Made by a program: the position numbers and the translations under genes
In this document: one piece after another, positions 8,624 through 21,655 of the stretch
Numbering within the stretch: the stretch's first letter is position 1
Layout: each line of letters starts with the position of its first letter
NCBI RefSeq assembly: GCF_000377345.1
Contig: NZ_KB898039.1
Coordinates: forward strand, 124,001-188,000
Direction: 5' to 3'
Origin: Thioalkalivibrio sp. ALJ16
GTDB lineage: Bacteria > Pseudomonadota > Gammaproteobacteria > Ectothiorhodospirales > Ectothiorhodospiraceae
DNA: 64,000 nucleotides
The notes under the pieces: model-generated
Told to the model about the DNA's origin: nothing
Database searches by the model: none
What the model saw: the letters and a program-made list of their open reading frames with translations, nothing else

Positions 8624-8935
8624 ATGTACGCGATCATCGCAACAGGTGGTAAACAGTACCGCGTCGCCGAAGGCGACGTGATTCGCATCGAAAAGCTCGA
8701 CGCCGAGGCCGGTTCCGAGGTCGAGTTCGACCAGGTGCTGATGGTCGGCGCCGGCGACGATGTCCGCGTCGGGGCCCCGCTGGTGGATGGTGGCAAGGTC
8801 ACCGCCAAGGTCGAAGACCATGGCCGCGCCAAGAAGGTCCACATCATGAAATTCCGGCGGCGCAAGCATTCCCAGAAGCAGATGGGGCACCGCCAGCACT
8901 ACACCACCGTGCGTATCACCGGCATCGCCGGGTGA
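8624..8935 (+). CDS. rplU: 50S ribosomal protein L21
   Basis: The 103-residue protein starts [18 protein letters not shown] and ends with the basic [19 protein letters not shown] segment, the hallmarks of bL21, which binds 23S rRNA. It is followed after 30 bases by rpmA, the universal bacterial pairing. Confidence 0.98.
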   Translation: MYAIIATGGKQYRVAEGDVIRIEKLDAEAGSEVEFDQVLMVGAGDDVRVGAPLVDGGKVTAKVEDHGRAKKVHIMKFRRRKHSQKQMGHRQHYTTVRITGIAG

Positions 8936-8965
8936 GCGCTCGCAGGCATTCAGGAGAGCTGAACC

Positions 8966-9226
8966 ATGGCACATAAGAAGGCAGGCGGGAGTACCCGCAA
9001 CGGGCGCGATTCCGAAAGCAAACGCCTGGGCGTGAAGCGCTTTGGCGGTCAGGTCGTGCGCGCTGGCAACATCCTCGTTCGTCAGCGTGGGACGCAGTAT
9101 CATCCCGGCGAGGGCGTGGGTTGTGGCAAGGACCATACGCTGTTCGCCAAGGTCGACGGCCAGGTCGTCTTCAAGGTGGGCGGCAAGCACAACCGTCGTT
9201 TCGTGAGCGTCCAGCCGCAGCAGTAA
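8966..9226 (+). CDS. rpmA: 50S ribosomal protein L27
   Basis: The 86-residue product begins [20 protein letters not shown], the conserved N-terminal tail of bL27 that reaches the peptidyl-transferase centre, followed by RVKRFGGQ-like and [10 protein letters not shown] segments. No N-terminal cleavage extension of the Firmicutes type is present. A GGAGAG-like ribosome-binding site precedes the ATG. Confidence 0.98.
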   Translation: MAHKKAGGSTRNGRDSESKRLGVKRFGGQVVRAGNILVRQRGTQYHPGEGVGCGKDHTLFAKVDGQVVFKVGGKHNRRFVSVQPQQ

Positions 9227-9235
9227 GCCGGCCGG

Positions 9236-11795
<2,560 letters not shown>

Positions 11796-11858
11796 TTCGC
11801 CTGCGGGCGCGTACGCGTTCGTATCCAGTTGCCCTCGGCGGGACTCCATGCCCCCCCT

Positions 11859-11935
11859 GTGGGAGCGTGCTTGCACGCGAAGCCCCTGCCCGCGTCCGAC
11901 TCTGGCAGGGGCTTCGCGTGCAAGCACGCTCCCAC
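11859..11935. repeat. REP-type hairpin with perfect 32 bp arms
   Basis: Positions 11859-11890 are perfectly complementary to 11904-11935, leaving a 13-base loop. The arms begin GTGGGAGCGTGCTTGCACGC, resembling the REP sequences of Pseudomonas. It lies 64 bases after proB and may act as a terminator or mRNA-stabilising structure. A smaller inverted repeat (11964-11972 with 11989-11997) follows in the same gap, before the convergent xseA. Confidence 0.8.
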
Positions 11936-12065
11936 GGTGTATTGCGTGTGCTGATCCGATCGCCATCCCGGCTCTTCGCTGCGCTGCGGCCGGGATGACC
12001 CCGCGCCTCACGGCTCCCTGCTACGGGCTCAGGGCCTCCGTGGTTAAAGGCGGAGGCCGCGCGCT

Positions 12066-13475
12066 TCAGTTGTCGGAGTGGGTGCCGGTGACTTCCAGGT
12101 CCAGGCGGCCTCGCGCCAGGCGTGCGCGCAGGCGCTGGCCAGGCGCGGTCTGGTCGGCGCGGCGCAGGACCTCGCCCTCGGGGGTCTGCAGGATTGCATA
12201 GCCACGTTCCAGCACTGCCTCCGGGCCCAGCGAGCGCAGTTGGCGGGCCGTGGCGTCCAGATGGCGCTGGCGGCTGGCCAGCGCCTGTCGGGTGGTGTCC
12301 TCGAGCTGGCGTCGCAGCCGCGCCAGCGCCTCGCGGCGTCGGGGAAGGTCGTGGTCGGGGCGCACCCGTGTCAGGCGCTGGCGCAGGTGGTCCAGGCGCA
12401 TGCGGGCCGCGGCGAGGCGATTGCCGGGCGAGGCGCCGGCGAGACGGAGCTGGGTGTGCTGCAGGCGTGACCGGGCACGCTCTTCGGTGCGCGACCAGGC
12501 GCGAGTCAGGCGTTCGCGCTGGTCGTCCAGGCGCTGCGCGTCGCGCTCCAGCAGCTGACGCGGATGGCGCCGCTCCAGGCGCGCGTGCAGTGCCGCGAGG
12601 GCCTGCTGCTGCCGGGCAATGCGCTGGCCGAGCAGGCCGGACAGGCGCTCGCGGGCGCGCTGCAGCTGGTGGCGCAGGGTGGTCGCATCCGGGCTGACGG
12701 CCTCGGCCGCGGCCGTTGGTGTGGAGGCGCGCAGGTCGGCAACGAAGTCGGTGATGGTGGTGTCGCTCTCGTGCCCCACGCCGGAGACGACGGGGATCGG
12801 ACAGGCGGCGATGGCACGGGCGACGCTTTCCTCATTGAAGGCCTGCAGGTCCTCCAGCGAGCCGCCGCCGCGGGCCAGGATGATCACGTCCACACGGCCC
12901 TCGCGGGCGGCCTGCTCCAGGGCCGCGACGATCTGACTGGCGGCCTGCGCACCCTGCACTGCGGTGGGGTAGAGGGTGAAGGGCAGCAGCAGCGGGAAGC
13001 GTCGCGCCAGGGTGCGTTCGATATCGTGCCGCACATCGCCCTGGGTGGAGGTGATCACGCCGAGGCGGTGGGTCCAGGCGGGGAGGGGCTTCTTCCGCTC
13101 GGGGTCGAACAGGCCCTCGGCGGCAAGCTTTTCCTTCAGGCGCTGAAAGGCCGCAAGGAGCTGGCCCTCGCCGGCTGGCTGCAGGGCCTCGACGATGATC
13201 TGGAACTGGCCGCGTGCGGCGTAGATCCCGGCGCGGCCCTGGATCTGCACCGCGTCGCCATCGGCGAAGCGGGTGGCGTTGCGGGCGTTGCCACGAAACA
13301 GCACGCAGCTGACCGAGCTGTTTGCATCTTTCAGCGAGAAGTACTGGTGGCCGGAGGCGTACTGGCGCAGGTTGGAGACTTCGCCCTCCACGCGCAGGCG
13401 GCCAAGGCCGTCGCGCAGCAGGCCGTCGGCACACTGGTTGAGTTCGGTAACGGAAAAGACCGGGGCGTCGCTCAT
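12066..13475 (-). CDS. xseA: Exodeoxyribonuclease VII large subunit
   Basis: The 469-residue protein starts at ATG 13475 behind GAGG. Residues 1-100 form the OB-fold (FSVTELNQCADGLL, VEGEVSNLRQYASGHQYFSLKD). The catalytic domain carries GVITSTQGDVRHDI, ILARGGGSLEDL, ARAIAACPIPVVSGVGHESDTTITD and ASTPTAAAEAVSPD, followed by a long coiled coil to about residue 420. With XseB it degrades single-stranded DNA to short oligonucleotides. The small subunit gene is not in the window. It follows the DUF4197 gene by 7 bases. Confidence 0.96.
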   Translation of the reverse strand: MSDAPVFSVTELNQCADGLLRDGLGRLRVEGEVSNLRQYASGHQYFSLKDANSSVSCVLFRGNARNATRFADGDAVQIQGRAGIYAARGQFQIIVEALQPAGEGQLLAAFQRLKEKLAAEGLFDPERKKPLPAWTHRLGVITSTQGDVRHDIERTLARRFPLLLPFTLYPTAVQGAQAASQIVAALEQAAREGRVDVIILARGGGSLEDLQAFNEESVARAIAACPIPVVSGVGHESDTTITDFVADLRASTPTAAAEAVSPDATTLRHQLQRARERLSGLLGQRIARQQQALAALHARLERRHPRQLLERDAQRLDDQRERLTRAWSRTEERARSRLQHTQLRLAGASPGNRLAAARMRLDHLRQRLTRVRPDHDLPRRREALARLRRQLEDTTRQALASRQRHLDATARQLRSLGPEAVLERGYAILQTPEGEVLRRADQTAPGQRLRARLARGRLDLEVTGTHSDN

Positions 13476-13482
13476 GCGGTCC

Positions 13483-14253
13483 TCAGAGGCGGGCGAAGAC
13501 GCGCTGGAAGACATCCGTGCCGCGGCCCACGGGGTCGATCCGCAGCCGCGCCTCCTCTTCGGCCATCGCGTGGAACAGGCCATTCATGGTGTGTTCCAGC
13601 ACATGCCCCACCAGGTCCAGGCGGACGTTGGCGAGGAACGGGATGTCGCGCATCTGCGATTCCAGATTGTGGTACGAGCTCAGGGCCTCGACCGCATCCA
13701 GACTGGCGGTGACCGGCTCCCGCATCGCCTCGGTCAGGCGTGGGCGCATCTCCTGTTCGAGATGCCGGGTCGCCGCGTCCTCGCCACCGAGCAGGATGCC
13801 GCGGGCATCCTCCAGATCGAGCGCGAAGATGGCGCGGATGAAGGGCTCGCGGGCATCCCACACAGCGCCCTCGGCAGCGCGGTTCATGCGCAGTTCCAGG
13901 GTGCCCAGCGGGGCCTCCATGCCGAGTCGGCCGAGGGAACGCCGGGTGGTGGCAAGGACCTCGGGCAGCGGGATGCGCACGTCCGGGTTGCCGTAGAAGC
14001 CGTTGCGTCGGCTGAGCGTCTCGGAGGCCGAATGGGTGGCGATGACCAGGGCCTCGTGCACTGCCTCGATCAGCTCCGCGGTGGACAGCCCTGAAAATTC
14101 CGGGGGGCGCGTGAGCAGTGTGCGGAACATCTCATGGCCGAAACGCCACCATTCTGCCTGCGCGCTGGTGGAATCCAGGGCAAGGCCCGGCGCCAGCAAC
14201 AGGGCCAGCATGCGGCGGCGGGTGATGCGGGCCTGTGGCGCGCGCTCGGGCAT
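13483..14253 (-). CDS. DUF4197-family exported protein
   Basis: The 256-residue protein begins with twin arginines before a hydrophobic stretch (ARITRRRMLALLLAPGLALDSTSAQA), so it is likely exported; whether by Sec or Tat is unclear. The body matches the DUF4197 pattern: GLSTAELIEAVHEALVIAT, NGFYGNPDVRIPLPEVL, LELRMNRAAEGA and the helical SYHNLESQMRDIP. Function is unknown; the family is widespread in proteobacteria. It is probably cotranscribed with xseA downstream. The ribosome-binding site is weak. Confidence 0.75.
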   Translation of the reverse strand: MPERAPQARITRRRMLALLLAPGLALDSTSAQAEWWRFGHEMFRTLLTRPPEFSGLSTAELIEAVHEALVIATHSASETLSRRNGFYGNPDVRIPLPEVLATTRRSLGRLGMEAPLGTLELRMNRAAEGAVWDAREPFIRAIFALDLEDARGILLGGEDAATRHLEQEMRPRLTEAMREPVTASLDAVEALSSYHNLESQMRDIPFLANVRLDLVGHVLEHTMNGLFHAMAEEEARLRIDPVGRGTDVFQRVFARL

Positions 14254-14347
14254 GGTGTCTCGACTGACGGGGTTTGCGGGTGACTGGGCATCCTATCAGG
14301 GTGCCGTGCGGGCGTCTGCGCAGCGTCCATTGCGCGCGTGCGCTGGC

Positions 14348-14376
14348 TTGTCGCGGAAGGGCCCGAATTCTATACT
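14348..14376 (+). promoter_or_regulatory. Sigma-70-type promoter of guaBA
   Basis: TTGTCG (14348-14353) and TATACT (14371-14376) have exact 17-base spacing. About 68 bases of leader separate the -10 box from the guaB start. No PurR-like operator was recognised. Confidence 0.7.
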
Positions 14377-14378
14377 GA

Positions 14379-15905
<1,527 letters not shown>

Positions 15906-15972
15906 CTCGGCCGCCACGGCCGGGTATCCCCCGACACCCACCGGCCGTCCGGCCGGTACAGCGGATGACCTC

Positions 15973-17550
15973 ATGACCCAGGATCTTCACGCCCACCGCA
16001 TTCTGGTGCTGGACTTCGGCTCCCAGTACACCCAGCTGATTGCCCGCCGCGTGCGCGAGGCCGGGGTCTACTCCGAGGTGCATGCCTGGGACATGCCGGC
16101 GGCAGATATCCGCGCGTTCAACCCCACCGGCATTATCCTTTCCGGCGGTCCGGAGTCGGTGAATATCGACCAGCCGCCGCGCGCCGAGGATGCGGTGTTC
16201 GAGCTGGGCGTGCCGGTGCTGGGCATCTGCTACGGCATGCAGACCATGGCCGCGCAGCTGGGCGGGCGGGTCGAGCCGTCCAAGCGCCGCGAGTTCGGTT
16301 ATGCCCAGGTGCGTGCCCGCGGCCATACGCCGCTTTTGCGCGATATCGAGGATCACACCACACCGGAGGGCTACGGCCTGCTGGACGTGTGGATGTCGCA
16401 TGGCGACCACGTGACCGAGCTGCCGGAGGGCTTCCGCCTAATGGCCTCCACCGATTCCGCGCCGATCGCCGGTATGGCCGACCCGGATCGCGGCTTCTAC
16501 GGCGTGCAGTTCCACCCCGAGGTCACGCATACGACCCAGGGCCAGCGCATCATCGAACGCTTCCTGCACGAGATCTGCGGCTGCGAGGCACTGTGGACCG
16601 CCGACAACATCATCGACGACATGGCCGCGCGGGTGCGCGAACAGGTCGGGGACGACCATGTGGTGTTGGGTCTGTCCGGCGGGGTGGACTCCTCGGTGGT
16701 CGGGGCGCTGCTGCACAAGGCGATCGGTGACCAGCTGACCTGCGTGTTCGTGGATACCGGGCTGCTGCGCGAGGGCGAGGGTGACCAGGTGATGGCGACC
16801 TTCGCCCGCCACATGGGCGTGAACGTGATCCGTGTGGATGCCGAGGAGCGCTTCATGAGTGCGCTGGCCGGGGTCGAGGACCCGGAGGCCAAGCGCAAGG
16901 TCATCGGCGGGCTGTTCATCGACGTGTTCGACGAGGAGGCCGCGAAGCTGAACAACGTGCAGTGGCTGGCCCAGGGCACGATCTACCCGGACGTGATCGA
17001 GTCGGCCGACTCGAAGACCGGCAAGGCGCATGTGATCAAATCACACCACAACGTGGGCGGGCTGCCGGAGAACATGAAGCTGGGACTGGTGGAGCCGCTG
17101 CGCGAGCTGTTCAAGGACGAGGTGCGCAAGATCGGCGTGGAGCTGGGCCTGCCCACCGAGATGGTCTATCGCCACCCGTTCCCGGGACCGGGGTTGGGTG
17201 TTCGCATCCTCGGTGCGGTGAAGAAGGAATACGCCGATCTGCTGCGCCGCGCCGATGCGATCTTCATCGAGGAACTGCGCAAGGCCGATCTGTACGACAA
17301 GACCTCGCAGGCGTTTGCGGTGTTCCTGCCGGTGAAGTCGGTCGGGGTGATGGGCGACGGCCGGCGCTACGACTACGTGGTCGCGCTGCGCGCGGTGGAG
17401 ACCATCGACTTCATGACCGCCCGCTGGGCCCACCTGCCGTATGACTTCCTCGACCACGTCTCGCGCCGCATCATCAACGAGATCCCCGGTATCTCACGCG
17501 TGACCTACGACATCTCCGGCAAGCCTCCGGCCACCATCGAGTGGGAATAG
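15973..17550 (+). CDS. guaA: GMP synthase (glutamine-hydrolysing)
   Basis: The 525-residue protein converts XMP to GMP using ATP and glutamine. The N-terminal class I glutamine amidotransferase domain has the catalytic cysteine in LGICYGMQ and the His/Glu pair in QFHPEVTHT. The ATP-pyrophosphatase domain has the P-loop [12 protein letters not shown], and the C-terminal dimerisation domain ends [15 protein letters not shown] 15973 is preferred over an upstream in-frame start because the conserved protein begins here. Confidence 0.98.
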   Translation: MTQDLHAHRILVLDFGSQYTQLIARRVREAGVYSEVHAWDMPAADIRAFNPTGIILSGGPESVNIDQPPRAEDAVFELGVPVLGICYGMQTMAAQLGGRVEPSKRREFGYAQVRARGHTPLLRDIEDHTTPEGYGLLDVWMSHGDHVTELPEGFRLMASTDSAPIAGMADPDRGFYGVQFHPEVTHTTQGQRIIERFLHEICGCEALWTADNIIDDMAARVREQVGDDHVVLGLSGGVDSSVVGALLHKAIGDQLTCVFVDTGLLREGEGDQVMATFARHMGVNVIRVDAEERFMSALAGVEDPEAKRKVIGGLFIDVFDEEAAKLNNVQWLAQGTIYPDVIESADSKTGKAHVIKSHHNVGGLPENMKLGLVEPLRELFKDEVRKIGVELGLPTEMVYRHPFPGPGLGVRILGAVKKEYADLLRRADAIFIEELRKADLYDKTSQAFAVFLPVKSVGVMGDGRRYDYVVALRAVETIDFMTARWAHLPYDFLDHVSRRIINEIPGISRVTYDISGKPPATIEWE

Positions 17551-17569
17551 TCCTCCCGGACGGCGCCTC

Positions 17570-17815
17570 TTAGGGAGACGCTGATTTAATCGCACGTCCG
17601 CGTTGGTGCCCCCCGGTTTTTCGAGAAAAAGCGTTCCGAGACAATGCGCGTCGTGCAGCGGGTAGTGGTTCTACCCGCCCGTTATTGTCGAAAACGGGCG
17701 CGCGCACGGCGTTGCGGCTCCCCTGTGCAGAATGACTGCACGGCAGTCACCGCGCCTTGTTCGCACGCAAAAGCGGCTCGAGCGCGGACGTGCGATTAAA
17801 TCAGCGTCTCCTTAG
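17570..17815. mobile_element. MITE-like palindromic element 2, with TTAG target duplication
   Basis: A 246 bp element related to element 1. Its ends match as inverted repeats over about 29 bases inside direct TTAG copies at 17570-17573 and 17812-17815. It shares the interior GTTGGTGCCCCC, TAGTGGTTCTACCCGC and GCAGAATGACTGCACGGC blocks with element 1 but is shorter in the middle. It separates guaA from the phosphorelay operon and abuts its first reading frame. No protein is encoded. Confidence 0.75.
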
Positions 17816-20800
17816 TTGGGGCAGAAAGTTGGACGTGGCAATATCGGGTATCCCCGAATCGTGCGTGGTCCAATTCCGTTGAAAACGCCTCCCTGTCCCG
17901 GCAACGAAAAAGAGCGGCTGCGAGCACTGCGGGCTCGAGGGCTGTTGGATACCGCGGCTGAGGAGCGGTTCGACCGACTCACGCGTCTGGCGCGGCGGAT
18001 GTTCGGGGTGTCCATCGCGCTGGTTTCGCTGGTGGACGAGGACCGGCAGTGGTTCAAGTCGCGGCAGGGTCTCGAGGTGGCGGAGACCGGGCGTGATATC
18101 TCCTTTTGCGGGCATACGATTCTCGGGGGCGATATCTTCGAGATTCCCGATGCGCGCGCGGACGCCCGGTTTGCCGACAACCCACTGGTGACCGGGGAGC
18201 CGCAGATCCGGTTCTACGCCGGTGCACCACTGACAACCTCCGACGGTTACCGGATCGGGACGCTTTGCCTGATCGACGGCCAGCCGCGGCAGTTGAGCGA
18301 GGACGAGCGACGCTCCCTGCGTGACCTCGCCGATGCGGTCGCGGCGGAAATCGACTCCACCGAACAGCGGGCGCTTGCCAATGCGCTGGGGGATCTGCGG
18401 CAGCTTGGCGAGGTGATTACCCGTGCGCAGTCGGCGTTTATTCGCGATGCCGATCAGGACCGTGGGCAGGTCTTTGACGGACTGCTTGCGGATACCCTCG
18501 AGCTGACCCACAGCGAATACGGCTTTATCGGAGAGGTGCTGCACACGCCTGAAGGTTCGCCTTACCTCAAGACCAGTGCCATCACCAATATCGCCTGGGA
18601 TGACGCGACCCGCGCCTTCTATGCGGCCAACGCACCCCAGGGGCTGGAGTTTCACAACCTGGAGACCCTGTTCGGCGCGGCCCTGACCGGCGCGGGGCCG
18701 GTGATTGCCAATGACCCCGCCGGAGACCCGCGCAGCGGGGGCTTGCCCGAAGGACATCCGCCGCTCAAGGCCTTTCTGGGGATACCCATCGAGCACGGGG
18801 GCGAGCGGATCGCCGTGCTGGGGATCGCCAACCGTCCGGGTGGCTACGACCCGGAACTGGTGGAGTTTCTGCAGCCGCTGCTCGCCACGCTGGGGCAGTT
18901 GGTGGATGCGGCTCGCACTCGTCGTCGTTACCGGGCGGGCCAGTTGGAGCGGGCGCGGCTGTCCCGGGTGGCGAGCGAGACGACCAATGGCGTGATCATT
19001 ACCGACGCCGACGGCCGGGTCGAGTGGATTAACGACGGCTTTACCCGCTTGAGTGGCTACACCCTGGACGCAATGCTTGGCCGCCAGCCGAGTGAACTGT
19101 TGCAGGGTGCCGGGACCGATCCGGAGACGGTAGCCCGGATCGGTGGGGCGCTGGCGCGGGGCGAACCATTCGTTGAAGAGCTGTTGAACTACCACATCGA
19201 CGGCCACCCGTACTGGGTGCGGATCCACTGCACCCCATTGCGCGACGAGCAGGGGGTGTTGCAGGGGTTCATCGCGATCGAGTCCGATGTGACCCGGGAA
19301 CGCGAGGATGCCGAACGGATCCGCGAGAGCGAGCAACAGTTCCGCTCGCTGGTCGACAATATCCCCGGAATCACCTATCGCTGCCTGCTGGATGCGGACT
19401 GGACCATGCTCTACATGAGCGACCAGGTGGATACGCTGTCGGGCTATCCTGCCAGCGACTTCATCGACAATGCCGTGCGCAGTTACGCCAGCGTGATCCA
19501 CGAGGATGATCAGGCGCGAGTCCAGGATGCGGTGGAACAGGCCTTGAGCGCCGGCGACGACTGGTCCGTTGAATACCGTATTTGGCATCGTGACGGCAGT
19601 ATCCGCTGGGCCCAGGAACGGGGCTCCGCCATTCGTGATCCGGATGGCCGAGTGCGCTACCTCGACGGCTTCATCCTCGATGCGACCCGGGAACGGGAAC
19701 ATCGTGAACAGCATCAGCGCCAGCTGGACGCGTTCGCGGCGCTAAACGAGATTGCATCCCTGGTGGCGCTGGACCTCGATGACCAGCTCGAGCGCGCGCT
19801 ACAAATGGGGGCCAACTTTCTGGGGCTGGAACTGGGCATCGTCAGTCGGATCCGCGGCGACGACTATACGGTGCGGGCGTTCGTCGCGCCGGCTGGCGCC
19901 CCCCTCGAGCGTGGTCAGCGCTTTGCGCTCGGGCGTACCTACTGTGCGCTGACCCTTGCGCACAACGACCTGCTGACGATCGAGCACATGGGCGCGTCCA
20001 AGCACCAGGGCCACCCGTGTTACGCGGACTTCGGCCTGGAAGCCTACATCGGTGTCGTGCTGGAGGTTGAGGGGCAGCGCTTTGGCACCCTGAACTTTTC
20101 GTCGGCGCACCCCAGACCGGCCGCGTTCAGCGAGGGTGAACGCATGTTCGTGCGTCTGTTGGGGCGCTGGGTGGCCGCGAGCCTGGAGCGGGAACAGTCG
20201 CACGAGCAGTTGAAGAAGCTGATCTCACTGGTCCCGGGGATGGTGTATCAGTATCGGCAGTGGCCGGACGGCCGCATGGCCTTCCCGTACAGCAGCCCCG
20301 GCATCCAGGATATCTACGGCATCAGCGCAGAGGCGGCACGCGAGGATGCCAGCATGGTGTTCCGCAGTCTGCACCCGAAGGACCGGGATCGGGTGGCGCA
20401 GTCCATCGAACGGTCGCGGCGGGAACTGAGCAACTGGCATTGCGAGTATCGCACCCTGCGGGATGATGGTCGCGTGGGGTGGGTGCAGGGTCACGCCTCG
20501 CCCGAGCCCCTCGACGACGGTAGTACGCTGTGGCACGGATATATTCGGGATATCACGGATGAAAAGGAGGCCGAGCTGGCCGTCGCGGACAGCGAGGCCC
20601 GCCTGCGGGGGCTGTTCGAGCTCTCACCGGTGGGGATCGCGCTGAACGATTACGAGACCGGGACGTTTGTGGATCTCAACGCGGCCCTGTTGCGCCCGAC
20701 CGGTTATACCCGCGAGGAGTTCGTTGCACTCAGCTACTGGGATGTCACGCCCCGGGAGTACGCAGCGCAGGAAGCGCAGCAACTGGAGAGCATGGAACAG

Positions 20801-21655
20801 ACGGGCCGTTACGGCCCCTACGAGAAGGAATACATCCGCAAGGATGGCACCCGGTATCCCGTGCTGCTCAACGGAATGGTCGTGCACGACAAGTCCGGTC
20901 GCAAACTGATCTGGTCCATCATCGAGGATATCTCCGAGCGCAAGCGCATCGAGCGCATGAAAAACGAGTTTATCTCCACCGTCAGCCACGAGCTGCGCAC
21001 GCCGCTCACGTCCATCTCCGGAGCCCTGGGCCTGCTGACGGGCGGGGCGGCAGGAGCGTTGCCGGAGCGGATGCAGGAGATGCTGGAGATTGCCCACAAG
21101 AACAGCAAGCGCCTGGGGCTGCTGATCAACGACCTGCTGGACATGGAAAAGCTGGTGGCCGGCAAGATGCGCTTCGAGATGCAAGAGCAGCCGCTGTTCC
21201 CGTTGCTGGAGCAGGCTGTGCGCAGCAACCAGAGCTATGCCGACCAGTACGGGGTGCACCTGATGCTGGATGCGGAGGACGACGGGGTCCGGGTCGAGGT
21301 GGATGCCGACCGCCTGCAGCAGGTGCTGGCCAATCTGCTCTCCAACGCAGCCAAGTTTTCGCCGGAGGGTGAGGAGGTGCGGGTGGCGGTGGAGCGTGAC
21401 GGCGCCCGAGTGCGCGTCTCGGTGATCGATCACGGCCCCGGGATCCCGGAGGCGTTCCGCGAACGCATCTTCCAGAAGTTTTCCCAGGCCGATGCCTCCG
21501 ACACCCGCCAGAAGGGTGGTAGCGGCCTGGGGCTGGCGATCACCCGGGAGCTGGTGGAGCGCATGGGCGGTGAGGTCGGGTTCGACTCCGTGCCGGACGC
21601 GGGGGCGACTTTCTGGTTTGAACTGGGATGCCACCGTGAGGGGGCCCGCGGATGA
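17816..21655 (+). CDS. Cytosolic multi-sensor histidine kinase (GAF/PAS array)
   Basis: Up to 1279 residues with no membrane segment. Order: GAF (about 35-175), GAF (190-365), PAS (385-500), PAS (505-625), GAF (640-790), PAS (800-915), PAS (920-1040), HisKA (phospho-acceptor His near 1058 in FISTVSHELRTPLTS) and HATPase_c (1150-1272, with NLLSNAAKFSPEG and GSGLGLAI). It has no receiver domain, so it must pass phosphate to another protein of the operon. The start is unresolved: TTG 17816, GTG 17861 and TTG 17879 are in frame and none has a clear ribosome-binding site; the first GAF homology begins after all three. The stop overlaps the next gene by ATGA. Confidence 0.85.
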   Translation: MGQKVGRGNIGYPRIVRGPIPLKTPPCPGNEKERLRALRARGLLDTAAEERFDRLTRLARRMFGVSIALVSLVDEDRQWFKSRQGLEVAETGRDISFCGHTILGGDIFEIPDARADARFADNPLVTGEPQIRFYAGAPLTTSDGYRIGTLCLIDGQPRQLSEDERRSLRDLADAVAAEIDSTEQRALANALGDLRQLGEVITRAQSAFIRDADQDRGQVFDGLLADTLELTHSEYGFIGEVLHTPEGSPYLKTSAITNIAWDDATRAFYAANAPQGLEFHNLETLFGAALTGAGPVIANDPAGDPRSGGLPEGHPPLKAFLGIPIEHGGERIAVLGIANRPGGYDPELVEFLQPLLATLGQLVDAARTRRRYRAGQLERARLSRVASETTNGVIITDADGRVEWINDGFTRLSGYTLDAMLGRQPSELLQGAGTDPETVARIGGALARGEPFVEELLNYHIDGHPYWVRIHCTPLRDEQGVLQGFIAIESDVTREREDAERIRESEQQFRSLVDNIPGITYRCLLDADWTMLYMSDQVDTLSGYPASDFIDNAVRSYASVIHEDDQARVQDAVEQALSAGDDWSVEYRIWHRDGSIRWAQERGSAIRDPDGRVRYLDGFILDATREREHREQHQRQLDAFAALNEIASLVALDLDDQLERALQMGANFLGLELGIVSRIRGDDYTVRAFVAPAGAPLERGQRFALGRTYCALTLAHNDLLTIEHMGASKHQGHPCYADFGLEAYIGVVLEVEGQRFGTLNFSSAHPRPAAFSEGERMFVRLLGRWVAASLEREQSHEQLKKLISLVPGMVYQYRQWPDGRMAFPYSSPGIQDIYGISAEAAREDASMVFRSLHPKDRDRVAQSIERSRRELSNWHCEYRTLRDDGRVGWVQGHASPEPLDDGSTLWHGYIRDITDEKEAELAVADSEARLRGLFELSPVGIALNDYETGTFVDLNAALLRPTGYTREEFVALSYWDVTPREYAAQEAQQLESMEQTGRYGPYEKEYIRKDGTRYPVLLNGMVVHDKSGRKLIWSIIEDISERKRIERMKNEFISTVSHELRTPLTSISGALGLLTGGAAGALPERMQEMLEIAHKNSKRLGLLINDLLDMEKLVAGKMRFEMQEQPLFPLLEQAVRSNQSYADQYGVHLMLDAEDDGVRVEVDADRLQQVLANLLSNAAKFSPEGEEVRVAVERDGARVRVSVIDHGPGIPEAFRERIFQKFSQADASDTRQKGGSGLGLAITRELVERMGGEVGFDSVPDAGATFWFELGCHREGARG
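21123..21609 (+). repeat. Kinase-core direct repeat, copy 1
   Basis: About 487 bp encoding the end of HisKA and most of HATPase_c is nearly identical to 24326-24812, with only scattered substitutions. The flanking parts of the two genes are far more diverged, indicating recent duplication or gene conversion. Confidence 0.8.

Noticed and set aside
11948-12065. Small gene or ncRNA in the proB-xseA gap after the REP hairpin
   Set aside because: Only a nine-base inverted repeat is visible, with no ribosome-binding site, codon pattern or promoter.
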